From assembly GCF_001553625.1 (NCBI RefSeq), contig NZ_CP014230.1, forward strand, positions 2,480,001 to 2,544,000: a stretch of DNA of 64,000 bases. Direction: 5' to 3'. Numbering within the stretch: the stretch's first letter is position 1; every line of letters starts with the position of its first letter. The position numbers and the translations under genes were made by a program. This document shows positions 52,602-61,894 of the stretch, in pieces. This DNA is from Desulfomicrobium orale DSM 12838 (GTDB lineage Bacteria; Desulfobacterota; Desulfovibrionia; Desulfovibrionales; Desulfomicrobiaceae). Below the pieces are notes generated by a model that worked only from the letters and a program-made list of their open reading frames with translations, was not told where the DNA came from and did not search any database.

Positions 52602-53669
52602 TCACAGTTCCGCCGCCACCAGCGCACCCATTTCCGCACAGCCGACCTTCCTGCCCTGCCCTGTGAAAATGTCGCCGGTGCGGAACCCCCTGGCCAGCAC
52701 GGACCGGACCGCACTTTCGATGCATGAGGCTTCTTCTTCCAGTCTGAAGGCATGACGGAACATCATGGCTGCGGACAGAATCATGCCCAGAGGATTGGCC
52801 AGGTCGCGGCCCGCGATGTCCGGAGCCGAACCGTGCACGGGTTCGAACAGGGACGGCCCGCCTTCACCCAGCGAAGCCGAAGGCAACATGCCGATGGAGC
52901 CGGTGATGGCGGCCGCCTCGTCGGACAGGATGTCACCGAAAAGATTTCCCGTGACCAGCACATCGAACTGTGCCGGATCGCGGATGAGCTGCATGGCCGC
53001 ATTGTCCACATACATGTGCGACAGCTCCACGTCCGGATATCCGGCCGCCGTGCGGATGGCCACTTCCCGCCACAGCCGGGACACGTCCAGCACGTTGGCC
53101 TTGTCCACGGAGCACAGCCTGCCCCGCCGCTTGCGGGCGATGCCGCAGGCCACGCGCACGACACGTTCGATTTCCGGCTCGGCGTAGACCATCGTGTTGA
53201 AGACGGCCCGTCCGCCCTGCGCCATCCTTTCCCCGCGCGGCTCGCCGAAATATATACCTCCAGTGAGCTCACGCACCACCAGCAGGTCGATGCCCCGGGC
53301 CGTGATGTCCGGCCGCAGGCATGAGGCTCCGGCCAACTCGGGAAAAAGAATCGCCGGCCGCAGGTTGGCGAAGAGCCCCAGAGCCTTGCGGATGCCGAGC
53401 AAACCCCGCTCCGGACGGACGGCCGGATCCAGAGTGTCCCATTCGGGCCCGCCCACGGCTCCCAGGAGCACGGCATCGGTGGCCTTGCAGGCGGCAATGG
53501 TGGATGCGGGCAGAGGGTCGCCCGTGGCGTCGATGGCCGCTCCGCCCAGCAGAGCGGTTTCCGTGGTCACGTCATGGCCGAATTTACGGGCCGTTTTCTC
53601 CAGCACGGCCACGGCCTGAGTCATAATCTCCGGTCCGATACCGTCTCCGGGGATGATGCAGATGCGCAT
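52602..53669 (-). CDS. leuB: 3-isopropylmalate dehydrogenase
   Basis: A 355-residue NAD-dependent beta-decarboxylating dehydrogenase, third step of leucine synthesis. It shows [23 protein letters not shown], the [18 protein letters not shown] loop, [16 protein letters not shown] with the catalytic Lys, and [27 protein letters not shown] 53669 gives the classic [10 protein letters not shown] start; a GTG at 53675 with AAGGA seven bases upstream is an alternative two residues longer. Confidence 0.96.
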   Translation of the reverse strand: MRICIIPGDGIGPEIMTQAVAVLEKTARKFGHDVTTETALLGGAAIDATGDPLPASTIAACKATDAVLLGAVGGPEWDTLDPAVRPERGLLGIRKALGLFANLRPAILFPELAGASCLRPDITARGIDLLVVRELTGGIYFGEPRGERMAQGGRAVFNTMVYAEPEIERVVRVACGIARKRRGRLCSVDKANVLDVSRLWREVAIRTAAGYPDVELSHMYVDNAAMQLIRDPAQFDVLVTGNLFGDILSDEAAAITGSIGMLPSASLGEGGPSLFEPVHGSAPDIAGRDLANPLGMILSAAMMFRHAFRLEEEASCIESAVRSVLARGFRTGDIFTGQGRKVGCAEMGALVAAEL

Positions 53670-53728
53670 GTTCACAACACTATCCTTATCGAAAAACGAC
53701 CGAACAGCAGACAGTCCTCCATACAAAG

Positions 53729-54223
53729 TCAACCGGACAGTCTGCGCCGCACATAGGCCACAAGCCCTCCTCCGGACAGCATGTCCATCATGAACTCCGG
53801 GACCGGAGCAAAGGCGATACGCTCTCCTGTGCCCAAATTTTCAATGATTCCGCCGGAAACGTCGATGCACAGTTCATCGCCATCGCCGATGCGGCTTATA
53901 TCCGCGCCAAGCTCCAGCAGCAGCAACCCCATGTTGAAGGCGTTGCGATAAAATATCCGCGCGTAGCTTCTGGCCAGCACCACCGGGATGCCCGCGCCCA
54001 GAATGGCCAGCGGCGCGTGTTCACGGGACGATCCACAGCCGAAGTTTTCCCCGGCCACCAGAATGCCGCCCGGCTGCACGCGCCTGACCCATCCCGGTTC
54101 CAGCCCCTCGAAACATTTTTTGCCCAGCTCCGCCGGATCGGTCGTGACCAGAAATCTGGCCGGAATGATGGCGTCCGTGTCGATGTGATCGCCCACCAGG
54201 TGGCTTCTGCCCTGAAAAATCAT
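53729..54223 (-). CDS. leuD: 3-isopropylmalate dehydratase small subunit
   Basis: A 164-residue swivel domain subunit ([42 protein letters not shown]), partner of LeuC. The ATG at 54223 follows CGGAGA and gives [17 protein letters not shown]; the frame is open farther but without a ribosome site. leuC lies 87 bases upstream. Confidence 0.95.
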   Translation of the reverse strand: MIFQGRSHLVGDHIDTDAIIPARFLVTTDPAELGKKCFEGLEPGWVRRVQPGGILVAGENFGCGSSREHAPLAILGAGIPVVLARSYARIFYRNAFNMGLLLLELGADISRIGDGDELCIDVSGGIIENLGTGERIAFAPVPEFMMDMLSGGGLVAYVRRRLSG

Positions 54224-54310
54224 GATCGATCTCCGTAACTCTCCCGGCACGCTGGGGAAAACCGCTCCGGCAGCCGGCTACCACAGGGGCCAAGCCGCCC
54301 GGCCCGGACA

Positions 54311-55573
54311 TCATCCGAGTTTCATCGGGTGAGTGATACAGCCCGTCACGGCGGTAGCCGCGGCCACGGCCGGACCGGCCAGATACACTTCCGCGTCCAG
54401 ACTGCCCATCCGGCCCCGGAAATTGCGGTTGGTAGTGGACAGACACCGCTCGCCGCCGGCCAGGATACCCATGTGCCCGCCCAGACACGGTCCGCATGTG
54501 GGTGGGCCGATGATGGCCCCGGCGTCCAGAAAAATGCGCAGAAGCCCCTCGTCCATGGCTTGGGAATACGCGCCCGGAGAAGCGGGAATGACGATGAGGC
54601 GCACGCCTTTCGCCACCTTGCGCCCCCGGATGACCCGTGCCGCTTCGCGCAGGTCGCCGATGCGGCCGTTGGTGCACGATCCGATGACCACCTGGTCCAC
54701 ACGCACGCCGGACACCTCGTCCACGGGCCGCACATTGTCCGGCAGATGCGGACAGGCCACCAGCGGCGGCAGACCATTCACATCGAAGGCCAGTTCCCGG
54801 ACATAGGCCGCGCCCTCGTCGGCGGCCAGCAGAGTGTCTCCCGTCCGTCCATGGCTCCGGCAATAATCCAGAGTTTTTATGTCGGCGGAGAAAAGCCCGG
54901 CCTTGGCTCCGGCCTCGATGGCCATGTTGGCCATGGTCATGCGCCCTTCCACATCCAAGGCGTCGACGGCCTCTCCGCCGAATTCCAAAGCCCTGTACAG
55001 CGCCCCGGCCACGCCGATTTCGCCGATGGTCAGAAGAATCAGATCCTTGCCGCCCACATATTCGGGCAGTCTGCCCGTGAAATTGACGCGGATGGTCTCC
55101 GGGACCCTGAACCAGGTTTCCCCCAGGGCCATGGCCGCCGCGATGTCGGTGCTGCCGAGTCCCGTGGCGAAAGCGCTCAGACCGCCGTAGGTGCAGGTAT
55201 GACTGTCCGCGCCGACGATGATATCCCCCGGCCCCACCAGCCCGTACTCCGGCAGTATGGCGTGCTCCACGCCGGAATCGCCGCCCTCGTAATAATGGAC
55301 AATGTCCATTTCGCGGGCAAACTCGCGCACCAGCCGGACCTGCTCGGCGGAATCTATATCCTTGTTGGGCGTGAAATGGTCACAGACCAGCGCCACGCGC
55401 TCCGGGTCGAACACCCGCACGGCGCCCATCTCGCGCAGAGATTTGATGGCCAGAGGAGCGGTGATATCGTTGGCCAGCACCAGAGACACCCGGCAGCGCA
55501 CGATCTGGCCGTCGGCAGTGACGGCCTCCTCCGTATGCCGTTGCAGAATTTTCCGGGCTAGAGTCTGGCGCAT
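54311..55573 (-). CDS. leuC: 3-isopropylmalate dehydratase large subunit
   Basis: A 420-residue aconitase-family enzyme. The [4Fe-4S] cysteines are in VIGSCTNGRIGDL and PPTCGPCLGGHMG; substrate-binding blocks DHFTPNKDIDSAEQ and GADSHTCTYGGLSAFATGLGSTD are present. It converts 2- to 3-isopropylmalate with LeuD. The start overlaps the leuA stop by 16 bases, indicating coupling. Confidence 0.96.
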   Translation of the reverse strand: MRQTLARKILQRHTEEAVTADGQIVRCRVSLVLANDITAPLAIKSLREMGAVRVFDPERVALVCDHFTPNKDIDSAEQVRLVREFAREMDIVHYYEGGDSGVEHAILPEYGLVGPGDIIVGADSHTCTYGGLSAFATGLGSTDIAAAMALGETWFRVPETIRVNFTGRLPEYVGGKDLILLTIGEIGVAGALYRALEFGGEAVDALDVEGRMTMANMAIEAGAKAGLFSADIKTLDYCRSHGRTGDTLLAADEGAAYVRELAFDVNGLPPLVACPHLPDNVRPVDEVSGVRVDQVVIGSCTNGRIGDLREAARVIRGRKVAKGVRLIVIPASPGAYSQAMDEGLLRIFLDAGAIIGPPTCGPCLGGHMGILAGGERCLSTTNRNFRGRMGSLDAEVYLAGPAVAAATAVTGCITHPMKLG

Positions 55574-57087
55574 GCGTTCTCTTCCTCTTTCTTGGCCAGA
55601 CGGTTCAGGGCGTTCAGGTAAGCCTTGGCGCTGGCCTGGATGATGTCCGCATCGGAAGCCCGGCCCACGGAAGTCTTTCCGTTTTCCTCTATCTTGACGG
55701 TCACTTCGCCCTGGGCATCGGTACCGCCGGTGATGGCGTTGACCGCGTAGCGGATGAGCTTCGGCCGCCGCCCCACCACCCTGGCGATGGTATTGAACAC
55801 GGCGTCCACTGGGCCGGTGCCGAAATCGGAAATGACCCGCTCCTCCCCGTCCACATACATTTTGATGACCGCGTTAGGGATGGCCATGTTACCGCTGACG
55901 GCGCTCAGGTACTCCAGCCGGTACTTGTCGGGGATGCGGAAGATTTCTTCCAGAATCACGGCCTCCAGATCTTCCACGAAAATTTCCTTCTTGCGGTCGG
56001 CCAGTTTCTTCATGGCCGCGAACACGATGTCCACCTGACCGGCTTCCAGACGGTAGCCCAGGTCCTCCAGACGCCTGACCAGGGCCGCCCGGCCGGAATG
56101 CTTGCCCAGCACCATATCCTCGTCCTGACGGCCCACAGACTGCGGCGTCATGATTTCGTAGGTCTGACGGTTCTTCAGCATGCCGTCCTGGTGGATGCCC
56201 GATTCGTGAGCAAAGGCGTTGACGCCGATGATGGGCTTGCAGGGCGGGATGGGCTGTCCGATGATCAGGGAAAGGAGCCTGCCGGATGGAAAAAGCTGCT
56301 CTTTTCTGATGCCGGAGGCCAGCCGGTAAAAATCCCGGCGGACCTCCAAGGCCATGACCACCTCTTCCAGTGCCGCGTTGCCCGCCCGCTCGCCGACGCC
56401 GGTCAGAGTCACCTCCGCCTGGCGCGCCCCGGCTTTGAGGGCGGCCAGAGTATTGGCCGTGCCCAGGCCCAGATCGTTATGACAGTGCACGGAAAATACG
56501 ACCTTGTGGCTGCCTTCCACGTTTTCCAGCAGATAGGCGATGAGTTCCGCGAACTCCTGGGGCTGAGTGTAGCCCACGGTATCGGGAATATTCACGGTGG
56601 TCGCCCCGGCGGCAATGGCCCGTTCCAGAACGCGGCGCAGAAAGTCGCGGTCCGAGCGGGAAGCGTCCTCGGCGGAGAATTCCACGTTGGAGGTTCTGGC
56701 GGCGGCGTAACGGACGGCGGCCTCGGCCATCTCCAGCACCTGATGAGGCTTTTTGCGCAGCTTGTGGCGCATGTGAATGTCCGAGGTGGCTACAAAGGTA
56801 TGCAGGCGGCCATGAGGATTGTGCCGGACAGCCTCCCAGGCGCGGTCGATGTCTTCGGGCAGGGCCCGGCACAGGGCCGCCACCTGACAGTTCTTCACGG
56901 TGCCGGCGATATCGCGGACGGATTCGAAATCTCCCTGGCTGGCGGCCGGGAACCCGGCCTCGATGACGTCCACGCCGAGAATTTCCAGCTGCCGGGCCAG
57001 ACGGATTTTCTCGTTGCGGTTCATGGTTGCGCCCGGAGACTGCTCGCCATCCCGCAATGTGGTGTCGAAGAAGAACACCTTGTCCAT
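55558..57087 (-). CDS. leuA: 2-isopropylmalate synthase
   Basis: A 509-residue enzyme, first step of leucine synthesis. The catalytic domain has FFDTTLRDGEQSPGATM, EAGFPAASQGDFE, VFSVHCHNDLGLGTANTLAALKAGA (HxH metal site) and NAFAHESGIHQDGMLKN. The C-terminal 130 residues form the LeuA allosteric dimer domain that senses leucine. The open frame runs far into pssA, but the ATG at 57087 with GGAGA before it is the natural start. No leader peptide or T-box is seen. Confidence 0.96.
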   Translation of the reverse strand: MDKVFFFDTTLRDGEQSPGATMNRNEKIRLARQLEILGVDVIEAGFPAASQGDFESVRDIAGTVKNCQVAALCRALPEDIDRAWEAVRHNPHGRLHTFVATSDIHMRHKLRKKPHQVLEMAEAAVRYAAARTSNVEFSAEDASRSDRDFLRRVLERAIAAGATTVNIPDTVGYTQPQEFAELIAYLLENVEGSHKVVFSVHCHNDLGLGTANTLAALKAGARQAEVTLTGVGERAGNAALEEVVMALEVRRDFYRLASGIRKEQLFPSGRLLSLIIGQPIPPCKPIIGVNAFAHESGIHQDGMLKNRQTYEIMTPQSVGRQDEDMVLGKHSGRAALVRRLEDLGYRLEAGQVDIVFAAMKKLADRKKEIFVEDLEAVILEEIFRIPDKYRLEYLSAVSGNMAIPNAVIKMYVDGEERVISDFGTGPVDAVFNTIARVVGRRPKLIRYAVNAITGGTDAQGEVTVKIEENGKTSVGRASDADIIQASAKAYLNALNRLAKKEEENACARL

Positions 57088-57164
57088 ATTTTCTCCGCTT
57101 TCCGAAACCATAATCGATTCCAGAAAAGTTACAATATTGCCCGGGAAAAAGGACGCTGGAAGGT

Positions 57165-57923
57165 CTACGGCATTTTCTGGGAAGAATCCCGGAGCAGGGA
57201 CCGCCCTCGCAGGGGAAGGATGAAGTAGGTGTGGAACAGGCCGGAAAAGATGTAGCCGACGAAAAAGAGAAAACCGAGCAGCTTGGGCTCCGAGGCCACC
57301 AGCACGAACAGCAGCAACGCCGTGACCGTGGCGCTGAAACGGTGCGCACGGAGCATTTCTCCATCCTTGAAGGATGCGTAACGCACGTTGCTGACCATCA
57401 GGATGGAAACGAGGAAAGCCAGGGCCAGCGTAACGCCGGGCAGCCACACGGCCATGTTCTCCGGAATGTAGGAGGAGAAGAAGACAAAAGAGGCCAGGGT
57501 GCAGGCCGCGGCGGGAATGGGCAGGCCGATGAAGAATTTCTTGCTGATCTTGCCCGTCTGGACATTGAATCTGGCCAGGCGGAGGGCTCCGCAGGCAATG
57601 ACCAGAAACGAGGCCATGATGCCCAGGCGGCCGAAGGCGTGCGTCTGCCACTGGTAGATCATGAGGGCCGGAGCCGCACCGAAAGCCACCAGATCGGCCA
57701 GGGAATCAAGCTGCACGCCGAAATCCGAGGCGGAATTGGTCAGCCGGGCCAGTTTGCCGTCCAGTCCGTCAAAAACGCAGCTGACTATGACGGCCAGGGC
57801 CGCCATCTCGAAACGCCCGTCAATGGACCACAGCATGCCCAGAAAGCCCGACAGCAGGCTGGCCATGGTCATCATGTTGGGCAGAAGATAATAACCCCGG
57901 TGTCTGGGTTTGGGCAGTTCCAT
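57165..57923 (-). CDS. pssA: CDP-diacylglycerol-serine O-phosphatidyltransferase
   Basis: A 252-residue CDP-alcohol phosphotransferase with about eight membrane helices. The family motif D-G-x2-A-R-x8-G-x3-D-x3-D is in DGLDGKLARLTNSASDFGVQLDSLAD. It makes phosphatidylserine, substrate of the Psd enzyme encoded 15 bases upstream. The two genes together make phosphatidylethanolamine. Confidence 0.94.
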   Translation of the reverse strand: MELPKPRHRGYYLLPNMMTMASLLSGFLGMLWSIDGRFEMAALAVIVSCVFDGLDGKLARLTNSASDFGVQLDSLADLVAFGAAPALMIYQWQTHAFGRLGIMASFLVIACGALRLARFNVQTGKISKKFFIGLPIPAAACTLASFVFFSSYIPENMAVWLPGVTLALAFLVSILMVSNVRYASFKDGEMLRAHRFSATVTALLLFVLVASEPKLLGFLFFVGYIFSGLFHTYFILPLRGRSLLRDSSQKMP

Positions 57924-57937
57924 TGCGCGGTGCCTGG

Positions 57938-58579
57938 TTACTGTTTGCGGGCCAGGATGGTCTGTCCGGCGAAAACCTTTTCTCCGATGCGGACAGCTGG
58001 CGCATAGCCAGCGGGAAGATACAGGTCAACTCTGGAGCCGAACTTGATCAGGCCGAAACGCTGCCCGCGCGCCAGTTCGTCCCCTTCCTCACCCCAGCAG
58101 ATGATCCGCCGTGCGATGAGCCCCGCGATCTGGACCATGGTCCACTGCTTGCCGTCGCGGTCCTCGATCAGCATGGCGTTGCGCTCGTTGTCCGTGGATG
58201 CCTTGTCGAAGGAAGCATTCAGAAACTTCCCGCCGAAATAGGAAATCCGGGCGATGCGTCCGGCTACGGGCATGCGGTTCACATGCACGTTGAAGACGTT
58301 CATGAACACGCATACGGCCGTGCGTTCCTCGCCGGTCAGGGGATCAGACATGGGCTCGATCTTGATGATCCTGCCGTCGGCCGGAGAAACAGCCGCGCCC
58401 GCGTTCTGGGGAACCACGCGCTCGGGGTCGCGAAAAAAGTTGAGCACCAGAAAAAGGACAGCCAGTAAAAGGACAGCCATGGGCCAGCACCCGATCAGGG
58501 CAAAAGTCAGGGTGGCCACGGTGGTCAGAAAAATAAAAGGCATGCCCTCAAGAGACAGGCCGATGCTCGGCTTGTGCAT
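57938..58579 (-). CDS. psd: Phosphatidylserine decarboxylase (short, archaeal/alpha type)
   Basis: A 213-residue proenzyme of the short Psd class. Two membrane segments (residues about 14-48) precede the catalytic domain: AAVSPADGRIIKIE, FMNVFNVHVNRMPVAGRI, and the self-cleavage site in LIKFGSRVDLYLP, where the Ser of GS becomes the pyruvoyl group. First gene of the psd-pssA-leu run; 132 bases upstream contain no gene. Confidence 0.93.
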   Translation of the reverse strand: MHKPSIGLSLEGMPFIFLTTVATLTFALIGCWPMAVLLLAVLFLVLNFFRDPERVVPQNAGAAVSPADGRIIKIEPMSDPLTGEERTAVCVFMNVFNVHVNRMPVAGRIARISYFGGKFLNASFDKASTDNERNAMLIEDRDGKQWTMVQIAGLIARRIICWGEEGDELARGQRFGLIKFGSRVDLYLPAGYAPAVRIGEKVFAGQTILARKQ

Positions 58580-58711
58580 GGTCGCTCCTTACGGTTTGAA
58601 TGTGGATGGGACAAGACCGCCGCAGACACCGGGGCCTTCGCGGCCACGCGTCCTTGACGCGCCGTCGGAGGTGAAGCGGCTTCCGGAAGCTGGCATTTTC
58701 TCATGCAAGGA

Positions 58712-59980
58712 CTATTTTCCCGGCCGCTCCCCGGAATATTGCTTCTTCCATTCATCGAGAAACAGGATGGCCGTCTCCAGACGGTCCAGAGGGCCGTTCT
58801 GGGCCCGCACGGCCCAGACCAGATCCGCAAAAGGCACCGACGGCGAGAGGCCGAGCTTCAGCAGCAGCGCGTCCAGTTCGCCGCGCAGTTCTTCCGGAAT
58901 TTCTTCCGGCCAGGACGAAGAACGGGGAGCGGCCATGAGCGGGGCCATGTGTTCCAAAAGCGCCGTCATGCGGTGGGTGTAGGTGTGTTCGGCCAGCACC
59001 CGCGCCCGGCTCCGGGCGGCCGCCTCGGCCCGCAGCTCCGGCCGGAAACGGTAGTGCTCGATGGCGGCCAGCAGACCGTCCATGTCCTCGAACAGAACCA
59101 GCTCGTCCGGCCCGAAGAGTCCGTCCATGAGGCTTCTGCGGTCCACCAGCTGAAAGGCTCCGCAGGCGGCCAGCTCGAAGGTGCGCGGGTTGACGAAATC
59201 CCCGTCGCCCACCAGCGCGCCCGGCCGCACGGAAGAGTGCAGATTGATGTTGATGGACGAAGCATTGAAAATCCGCACCACTTCGTCCGTCTCAATGCGC
59301 TCCCCGCCGCGCTGAAGGTGGCCGGCCAGCACCATTTCTTCGTCCCAGTCGTTGCCCCAGATGCGCAGATCGTAACGCGCGAGCTGCCGGAAAGCCAGGC
59401 GGCGGTTGGGATAGCCCGCGCCCACAAAAGACAGTTCGCTCCCGTAGCGGGTGCGCTCCCCATCCGTGAGATCCAGGGGACGGTGCACGGAAGGGTCGGC
59501 CGCCAGAGGCAGATACAGCGAATTGGACTGCCCCACGGCTGCCAGCTTGTCCGGGAAATTCCCCTTCTGGATCACGGCGAAAACATCGTACAGAGGAGCG
59601 AACGCCTTCCAGTAGGTGAAAAGTTCGTGATCCTCTACAAACCACATGGCCGTGGGCACGCCGTCGCGCCGCAGACGCTTCAGGGCCTGCCGGGACAGCG
59701 GAGCCTGGGCCAGAGCCAGAACCATGTCCGGAGAAAAAGCTTCCACCTTGGCCAGTACGGCCTGAGAGACCACCTGCAGAAAACTGTTTTCCAGATGATC
59801 CAGACGGTCCAGCCCCACGCGCAGACCCTTCAGGGCTTCAAAGACGGAATAAAAGGCCGGGGCCTCGAAATATTCCACCAGATGCCCCAGCCCGCGCAGG
59901 GCATTGCCGCAGTACCGGCCGATGGGCAGAGAGCCGCCGTACATGGGCAGAACGATCAGAATCCGTCTGGAGTCCGCCAT
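58712..59980 (-). CDS. Glycosyltransferase of the CgeB/DUF3880 type
   Basis: A 422-residue protein with a Rossmann-like N-terminus (RRILIVLPMYGGSLPIGRYCGNALRGLGH) and the C-terminal glycosyltransferase block (NASSININLHSSVRPGA; GDFVNPRTFELAACGAFQLVDRRS) typical of CgeB-like glycosyltransferases. Acceptor and sugar are unknown. The ATG at 59980 (MADSRRIL) avoids overlap with gpmI; the frame opens nine residues earlier. Confidence 0.85.
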   Translation of the reverse strand: MADSRRILIVLPMYGGSLPIGRYCGNALRGLGHLVEYFEAPAFYSVFEALKGLRVGLDRLDHLENSFLQVVSQAVLAKVEAFSPDMVLALAQAPLSRQALKRLRRDGVPTAMWFVEDHELFTYWKAFAPLYDVFAVIQKGNFPDKLAAVGQSNSLYLPLAADPSVHRPLDLTDGERTRYGSELSFVGAGYPNRRLAFRQLARYDLRIWGNDWDEEMVLAGHLQRGGERIETDEVVRIFNASSININLHSSVRPGALVGDGDFVNPRTFELAACGAFQLVDRRSLMDGLFGPDELVLFEDMDGLLAAIEHYRFRPELRAEAAARSRARVLAEHTYTHRMTALLEHMAPLMAAPRSSSWPEEIPEELRGELDALLLKLGLSPSVPFADLVWAVRAQNGPLDRLETAILFLDEWKKQYSGERPGK

Positions 59981-59999
59981 CGTCCCGGTCCCGCCCGTT

Positions 60000-61529
60000 T
60001 CACACATCCAGCAGACTCGCGCCGGTCATTTCATCGGGTTTGGGCAGGCCCAGCACGGCCAGCACCGTGGGAGCCACGTCAGCCAGCCGTCCGTCGCGCA
60101 CCCGCACCCGCTCCGGCCCGCAATAGACGAAGGGCACCGGATTCAGGCTGTGGGAGGTCTTCATGTTGCCGGCCTCATCCAGCATGTCCTCGGCGTTGCC
60201 GTGATCGGCCGTGACCAGAAGCGTTCCGCCCAGACTCCGCACCTTGTCCATGACCAGCCCCAGGCATTCGTCCACCGCCTCGCAGGCCTGAACCGCCGCG
60301 GGAATGACACCCGTGTGGCCGACCATGTCCAGATTGGCGAAATTGCAGACGATGAACGCATATTGCCCCGAGTCGAGCGCGTTCAGCAAAGTTGCTGTTA
60401 CCTGGCGCACACTCATCTCCGGCTTCTGATCGTAGGTGGCCACATCCCGCGGTGAAGGCAGAAGCTGCCGGTCCTCACCCTCAAAGGGCGTTTCCCGGCC
60501 GCCGTTGAAAAAGTAGGTCACATGGGCGTATTTTTCCGTCTCCGCCGTGCGCAGCTGCCGCAAGCCGCGTTCGGACAGAACCTGCCCCAGAATGCGGTCC
60601 ATGCCCGCCGGAGGAAAGAGCACCGGCAGGTCAAAGGCGTTATCATAAAGAGTCATGGTCGCGCAGGTGCACAGATCAGGTTTCCGGCCCCGCTCGAAAC
60701 CCGTAAATTCTTCGGTGGTCAGCGCGCGGACCATTTCCCGCGCCCGGTCAGCCCGGAAATTGAAAAACAGCACTCCGTCTCCGTCTCCCACCAGACCGGA
60801 GGGCGCACCATCACGCAGGATCACCCGCGGCTTCACGAACTCGTCGCTCTCTCCGGCGGCGTACGCCTCCTCCACGGCCTGCATGGCACTCGAAGCGATG
60901 GGGCCCATCCCCCGGGTCAGGGCGTCATAGGCCAGTTGCACCCGCTCCCAGCGCTGGTCCCGGTCCATGGCGTAATACCGCCCCGATACCGTGGCAATGC
61001 GCCCGGCACCCATCTTCGCGAGCGATTCCTCCAGAGTCTGGATATACCCCAGCCCGCTTCGCGGCGGCGTATCCCGGCCGTCCAGAAAGGCGTGTATGCA
61101 GATGTCGCGCACGCCTTCGTCGGCCAGGATGCGTACCAGTGCGTCCAGATGCGTCTGCATGCTGTGCACGCCGCCGTCGGACACCAGCCCCAGCAGATGC
61201 GCGCGGCCCGTGCTTTCTCTGACGCTTCGGGCCAGACGCAGCAGTTCCGTGTTCCGGGCCAGTTCACCGCTTTCAATGGCCATGTCGATACGCATGATGT
61301 CCTGATAGACGATGCGCCCAGCTCCGAGATTCAGATGCCCCACCTCGGAATTGCCCATGAGCCCGTCGGGCAGCCCCACATCCCGGCCCATGCACTTGAG
61401 CTCTCCATGAGGGCATTCCCTGAACAGACGGTCCATGTTGGGCGTCCGGGCCAGACTGACCGCGTTGCCCGGCCCCGGCGCGGCCTTGCCCCACCCGTCC
61501 AGAATCAGCAGCACGCACGGAGCGCTCAT
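60000..61529 (-). CDS. gpmI: Phosphoglycerate mutase, 2,3-BPG-independent
   Basis: A 509-residue manganese enzyme of glycolysis. N-terminal LLILDGWG, the phosphoserine site GLMGNSEVGHLNLGAGR (Ser61), the insert domain with LVSDGGVHSMQTHLDAL and HAFLDGRDTPPRSG, and the C-terminal metal ligands in NFANLDMVGHTG and VTADHGNAEDM are all present. Its start overlaps the rsfS stop (ATGA). Confidence 0.97.
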   Translation of the reverse strand: MSAPCVLLILDGWGKAAPGPGNAVSLARTPNMDRLFRECPHGELKCMGRDVGLPDGLMGNSEVGHLNLGAGRIVYQDIMRIDMAIESGELARNTELLRLARSVRESTGRAHLLGLVSDGGVHSMQTHLDALVRILADEGVRDICIHAFLDGRDTPPRSGLGYIQTLEESLAKMGAGRIATVSGRYYAMDRDQRWERVQLAYDALTRGMGPIASSAMQAVEEAYAAGESDEFVKPRVILRDGAPSGLVGDGDGVLFFNFRADRAREMVRALTTEEFTGFERGRKPDLCTCATMTLYDNAFDLPVLFPPAGMDRILGQVLSERGLRQLRTAETEKYAHVTYFFNGGRETPFEGEDRQLLPSPRDVATYDQKPEMSVRQVTATLLNALDSGQYAFIVCNFANLDMVGHTGVIPAAVQACEAVDECLGLVMDKVRSLGGTLLVTADHGNAEDMLDEAGNMKTSHSLNPVPFVYCGPERVRVRDGRLADVAPTVLAVLGLPKPDEMTGASLLDV

Positions 61530-61885
61530 GGCCGCGCCTCACTGTCTTCGATGGTCAGGGGGAATCTGGGTGCCTTGGCGTAGAGGCCCTCCATGTTGAA
61601 CAGGGACCGCACCTCGTCCTGAAAAATATGCACAATCACGTCGTTTCCATCCAGAAGTACCCACTGGCCCTGCGTCATGCCTTCCACGCCCAGGATTTCC
61701 CACCTGCGTTCGCGGAAACGCTCCATGAGCTCCTCGCCCAGAGCCTGGGCATGCCTGGCCGAGCGGGCCGTAGCAAAAATCATGGCCTCAGTCAGGCCCG
61801 ACACACCCCGCAGATCCAAAGCGCTGATGGCCGTCCCTTTCTTATCCGCCAGCCAAGCCGCGATCAGCCCGATTTTTTCTTCCAT
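61526..61885 (-). CDS. rsfS: Ribosome silencing factor RsfS
   Basis: A 119-residue member of the RsfS/YbeB/Iojap family (SALDLRGVSGLTEAMIFATARSARHAQAL; QGQWVLLDGNDVIVHIFQDEVRSLFNMEGLY). It binds uL14 and blocks subunit joining under starvation. Placed between a glycosyltransferase gene (10-base gap) and gpmI (4-base overlap). Confidence 0.95.
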   Translation of the reverse strand: MEEKIGLIAAWLADKKGTAISALDLRGVSGLTEAMIFATARSARHAQALGEELMERFRERRWEILGVEGMTQGQWVLLDGNDVIVHIFQDEVRSLFNMEGLYAKAPRFPLTIEDSEARP

Positions 61886-61894
61886 GGCTGCCTG

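Noticed and set aside
57088-57164. Leader peptide or T-box before leuA
   Set aside because: The 77 bases between pssA and leuA contain no leucine-rich ORF and no T-box sequence.
55558-57651. 697-residue version of LeuA extending into pssA
   Set aside because: The N-terminal 188 codons are antiframe sequence of pssA and the spacer; the ATG at 57087 has a good ribosome site and the normal LeuA start.
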